A stretch of 9,017 nt of DNA from contig JAHWJF010000103.1 in assembly GCA_019348515.1 (NCBI GenBank), forward strand, positions 1 to 9,017. The letters are read 5' to 3'. Positions 6,693 through 9,017 of this stretch are shown piece by piece. The stretch comes from Chloroflexota bacterium (GTDB lineage Bacteria > Chloroflexota > Chloroflexia > Thermomicrobiales > UBA6265). A program made the translations under genes and the position numbers. The notes under the pieces were generated by a model. It did not search any database and was not told the DNA's origin. It saw only the letters and a program-made list of their open reading frames with translations. Numbering within the stretch: position 1 is the first letter of the stretch; each line of letters starts with the position of its first letter.

Positions 6693-7259
6693 ATGCAATC
6701 AACGGGTATCGACCTTCTTGCGCGCGCACTCGCGGTTCCCCGATCACGCCGGCAGGCCCTTATCGCCGCCGGACTCGTCATCGTTCTGTCAGATGTGCTG
6801 AGTACGCGGGCTCGACCAACGAACAAAGAGAGGACACAGCGCGGTTCACGTGGCGGCAGTGCGTTCTCCAGGAAGTGCCGGCACTTCATCATCACCGCGG
6901 GCCCCGGGCGAGAAGACCGATTTCAGCACACCGACGATGATTTGCTGATCGAGGTCATCCCCAGGAAGGGCGGCTCCGCAAAGGTTGTCTTTGAAGACGA
7001 CAACAACAGTCCCAACGGCGACAACGGGGAACACCTGCGCGTCGCTCCATTCACTGCCCGCGTAGGCGATGAAATCCATATCGTGGCCCGGAACGAAGTG
7101 GCTGGCGGCTGTGAGTTGGACGAGATTTGGCTTCACTGCATCGAAGGCCGAGGGGGCAAGGTTCAGCTGACGGAACCAATCCTGCCCGAGGATTGCCGAG
7201 CGGATGCCAATCGCATCGGAGTGTTTTTCGAAACGACGGTTCGCTTAACGAACAAGTAG
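6693..7259 (+). CDS. Small probably exported four-cysteine protein, function unknown
   Basis: I do not recognise a family for the mature part. The 188-residue product starts with LLARALAVPRSRRQALIAAG, a basic SRR segment (18-20) followed by a hydrophobic run to about 34. This layout resembles the Tat-like leaders common on small Thermomicrobia proteins, so export is inferred. A basic linker (40-61) follows, then a domain rich in beta-type patterns with four cysteines (62, 140, 149, 168), which could form two disulfides. An acidic, Asn-rich stretch at 101-113 (EDDNNSPNGDNGE) could bind a metal, but this is a guess. Start: ATG at 6693 follows GAGGAG by 11 bases; in-frame TTG codons at 6645 and 6684 are possible. 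It diverges from ileS and converges on the PAP2 gene with a 9-base gap; no terminator is evident. Confidence 0.75.
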   Translation: MQSTGIDLLARALAVPRSRRQALIAAGLVIVLSDVLSTRARPTNKERTQRGSRGGSAFSRKCRHFIITAGPGREDRFQHTDDDLLIEVIPRKGGSAKVVFEDDNNSPNGDNGEHLRVAPFTARVGDEIHIVARNEVAGGCELDEIWLHCIEGRGGKVQLTEPILPEDCRADANRIGVFFETTVRLTNK

Positions 7260-7268
7260 GGCACCGGG

Positions 7269-8090
7269 TCAACGACGGCGATTGAGCCATCGGGTCTTTA
7301 GCCTACGATACATCGCCATCAAGGCGAGAAGGTACGACGTTCCCACGAGATACGACGCCACCGTGTCCGTGAACCAGTGATGCCCGAGATAGATCCGGCT
7401 CGGGCCGACGAGCGCGACCAGTCCGACGAGCAGTGACGTGGCGATTCGGCGAATCCGGGCGGGCCTCACGAGGGTCTCGATGAGGAACGCCAGGAACCCG
7501 TAGACGCCGGTATAGATCAGAACGTGCCCGCTTGGAAACGAGGATCCGCCGAGGCGTCCCGGTATCACGCGCACCTCTTCTGGCGCGGGACGGGGGCGTC
7601 CCATGGCGAGCTTGATTGAAGCTGAAATGCCGCCCGCGCTCCACGCGAGTAGCTGAAATGCCGCCTCGATGGGAAACCCAAGAACCAACATCAACAGCGA
7701 CAACAGCGGCGGAAGGACCCGAGACTGCGGCGGAAAACCCGGCCAGGAGACGACGTGCATGAGACGATCAAACCAGACCACGTTGACCCGCTGTAGCGTG
7801 CGGGTCACCCGAAGATCTAGCCAGCGGCTGCGGTTTCGCTTGACGAATACGAACAGAGCGGCAAAGACGGTGAGCGCCACGACCGCGAAGGCTGTCGCGC
7901 CACGTCCCCGCGCCAGGGCCAGTCGCGGGGGAAATACCTGCCGTACCGTTAACCGCCCTGTCGGCGTTTCGGTGAGCAGGCGAGGCGTGCCGCGGCTGGA
8001 TCCAAGGAGGTTCGAACTCGTCAACGCGCTTCGCCCCCGAGTACAACAGACCCGTTGAATATGAAACCCGTAGTGTGCGGAATGCCGCAC
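7269..8090 (-). CDS. PAP2-family membrane phosphatase
   Basis: An integral membrane phosphatase of the PAP2 (lipid phosphatase) superfamily, acting on lipid phosphates such as phosphatidate or undecaprenyl diphosphate; the substrate is not determined. All three catalytic motifs are intact: KLAMGRPRP (K160-x6-R167-P168), PSGH (186-189) and SRIYLGHHWFTD (S231-R232-x5-H238-x3-D242). Hydrophobic segments lie around residues 65-83, 125-139, 145-158, 190-206, 216-230 and 245-260, fitting the usual six-helix fold. Up to 273 residues. The start is uncertain: GTG at 8090 lies in a hairpin and lacks a clear ribosome site, and the first 60 residues are not hydrophobic or family-like. An in-frame TTG at 8024, after GGGGGCGAAG, is a good alternative giving about 251 residues. 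Its 3' end faces the secreted-protein gene. Confidence 0.92.
   Translation of the reverse strand: MRHSAHYGFHIQRVCCTRGRSALTSSNLLGSSRGTPRLLTETPTGRLTVRQVFPPRLALARGRGATAFAVVALTVFAALFVFVKRNRSRWLDLRVTRTLQRVNVVWFDRLMHVVSWPGFPPQSRVLPPLLSLLMLVLGFPIEAAFQLLAWSAGGISASIKLAMGRPRPAPEEVRVIPGRLGGSSFPSGHVLIYTGVYGFLAFLIETLVRPARIRRIATSLLVGLVALVGPSRIYLGHHWFTDTVASYLVGTSYLLALMAMYRRLKTRWLNRRR
8075..8090. repeat. Short hairpin in the divergent spacer
   Basis: GTGCGG at 8075-8080 and CCGCAC at 8085-8090 form a perfect 6-base inverted repeat with an AATG loop. It covers the farthest possible start of the PAP2 gene and lies 40 bases upstream of the DUF2085-like gene. It could be an operator or leader structure and argues that the PAP2 gene starts further downstream. 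Confidence 0.4.
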
Positions 8091-8130
8091 TCGCCGGCTG
8101 TAGCGAAGACCATCGGAGGATCATAGCCGG

Positions 8131-8958
8131 TTGTCGTCATTCATACGCGAAGCTCGCCAGTCGCCGGATTCAAAACACCGGCGGCTGTCGATTGTTGCCG
8201 TTATTCCGGCGGTCACCTTTGTTGCATTCTTGCTCGCCCCGGGAAGTGTCGCGCAAAAAACCCACCTTGCGCTTCACGGCCTTTGTGCCCAGCGTCCCAG
8301 TCATAGCCTTCAGATCGGCGGCGCGACGCTCCCCATGGACGCCCGAATGACAGGAATCTACATCGGCGCTGCAGTCGCTGTTGGCTGGCTCGTTGCGGCC
8401 CACCGCCTGCGGGCCGTGCGGATTCCCTCGTTCCCTGTGATGTTCACGCTGGCAGTGTTTGTCGTTGCTCTTGCCGTCGATGGCTTCAATGCGCTGCTTG
8501 TCGATTTGGGCACGCACCATCCGTATGAACCATCGAACAAGCTCCGTCTCGTAACGGGGATACTGGGCGGAACCGCGCTTGGGACTATGACGGGGCATCT
8601 CTTTGCGGCCTCGGTTTGGGCCCGAGTCGATCGCTTACGGTCGGTAGTGGCGTCGCCTGCCGAACTCTTCGTCCCAGTTGGCATTTCGCTGGCGATCGGG
8701 ACTCTCGCAATGGCTGACCTACCGATCCTCTATGCCCCGTTTGCCTTCGGGCTCCTGCTAGCAGCGGTCGCATTGTTTTCTCTGCTCGGAACGATCGTCG
8801 CGGCGCTCGTTTCGGATCGAGGTTGGGCTCAAGGCGCGATTGAAGATCTCGTGCCATTGCTCGTTGCCGGGTTCGCCGCGGCCCTTGTGGTCATCGCCGC
8901 GCTTTCCTGGTTACGGTTCGCGGCGGAACAGTTCTTTGGCCTACCACGGTTGACATAG
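8131..8958 (+). CDS. DUF2085-like multi-pass membrane protein
   Basis: A 275-residue membrane protein of unknown function. A first hydrophobic segment (about 20-40) is followed by the family signature HGLCAQRPSHSLQIGG (49-64) and LPMDARMTGIYIGA (67-80). DUF2085 proteins usually carry CHQxxxRS and CxRCTGIYxG; here Cys52, Arg55 and the RxTGIY part remain, while the cysteines of the second half are replaced (DARM, 70-73). Further segments lie at about 77-90, 102-118, 140-162, 180-197, 199-227 and 240-262, with the conserved-looking DGFNALLVDLG (117-127) and NKLRLVTGILGG (136-147). Start: TTG at 8131 follows GGAGGA by 10 bases; no ATG occurs before residue 69. It diverges from the PAP2 gene. No role can be given beyond a membrane location. 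Confidence 0.85.
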   Translation: MSSFIREARQSPDSKHRRLSIVAVIPAVTFVAFLLAPGSVAQKTHLALHGLCAQRPSHSLQIGGATLPMDARMTGIYIGAAVAVGWLVAAHRLRAVRIPSFPVMFTLAVFVVALAVDGFNALLVDLGTHHPYEPSNKLRLVTGILGGTALGTMTGHLFAASVWARVDRLRSVVASPAELFVPVGISLAIGTLAMADLPILYAPFAFGLLLAAVALFSLLGTIVAALVSDRGWAQGAIEDLVPLLVAGFAAALVVIAALSWLRFAAEQFFGLPRLT

Positions 8959-9017
8959 TTCGGCACGCGCGAATGCTGTGTTAGACTCTCGGGCGGCGTA
9001 ATATTCCAGGCATTCCT
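8959..9017. other. Right-edge spacer, nothing called
   Basis: Fifty-nine bases after the DUF2085-like gene. No complete gene or hairpin is visible. TTAGACTCT at 8981-8989 has a -10-like look, but no -35 box lies at a proper distance, so a following gene's promoter is possible only. Confidence 0.3.

Noticed and set aside
6256..6801. A 181-codon plus-strand frame between ileS and the secreted-protein gene
   Set aside because: It covers the T-box leader in antisense, overlaps the start of the secreted-protein gene, and has no recognisable product.
8950..8955. A perfect TTGACA -35 box at the end of the DUF2085-like gene
   Set aside because: No -10 box lies 16-18 bases downstream; the nearest -10-like string, TAGACT at 8982, is 26 bases away.

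Overview
The window looks like chromosomal DNA of a high-GC, Gram-positive-like bacterium, most plausibly Chloroflexota of the Thermomicrobia type. This is an inference from several signs: a type 2 isoleucyl-tRNA synthetase with unusual signature motifs, a T-box leader in front of it, a small secreted protein with an SRR-type N-terminus, and a DUF2085-like protein of the cysteine-poor 'DARMTGIY' kind. There is no insertion sequence, CRISPR array, tRNA or rRNA that I can see.

Left part (1-2976), minus strand: a family 5 (peptide/nickel type) ABC importer. A solute-binding protein with a twin-arginine-like signal is followed, after an 90-base gap holding a strong hairpin, by a DppB/OppB-type permease that runs off the left edge of the window. 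The spacer upstream of the binding protein holds a possible promoter and two adjacent palindromes that could be an operator.

Centre (2977-6600), minus strand: ileS, encoding a 1083-residue IleRS, preceded by a complete T-box riboswitch. The leader has a perfect terminator hairpin, a mutually exclusive antiterminator with the UGGU bulge, an AUC triplet that could be the specifier, and a candidate promoter. Uncharged tRNA-Ile should switch ileS on. The enzyme carries GVHH in place of HIGH and EMHKS in place of KMSKS. The GxHH form is the one reported for a subset of type 2 IleRS with extreme mupirocin resistance. This is the most interesting point of the window.

Right part (6600-9017): a plus-strand gene for a small, probably exported four-cysteine protein of unknown function, diverging from ileS; a convergent minus-strand PAP2-family membrane phosphatase with all three catalytic motifs; and, diverging from that one, a plus-strand DUF2085-family membrane protein. 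The last 59 bases hold nothing I can call. I see no new multi-gene defence or mobile system here.
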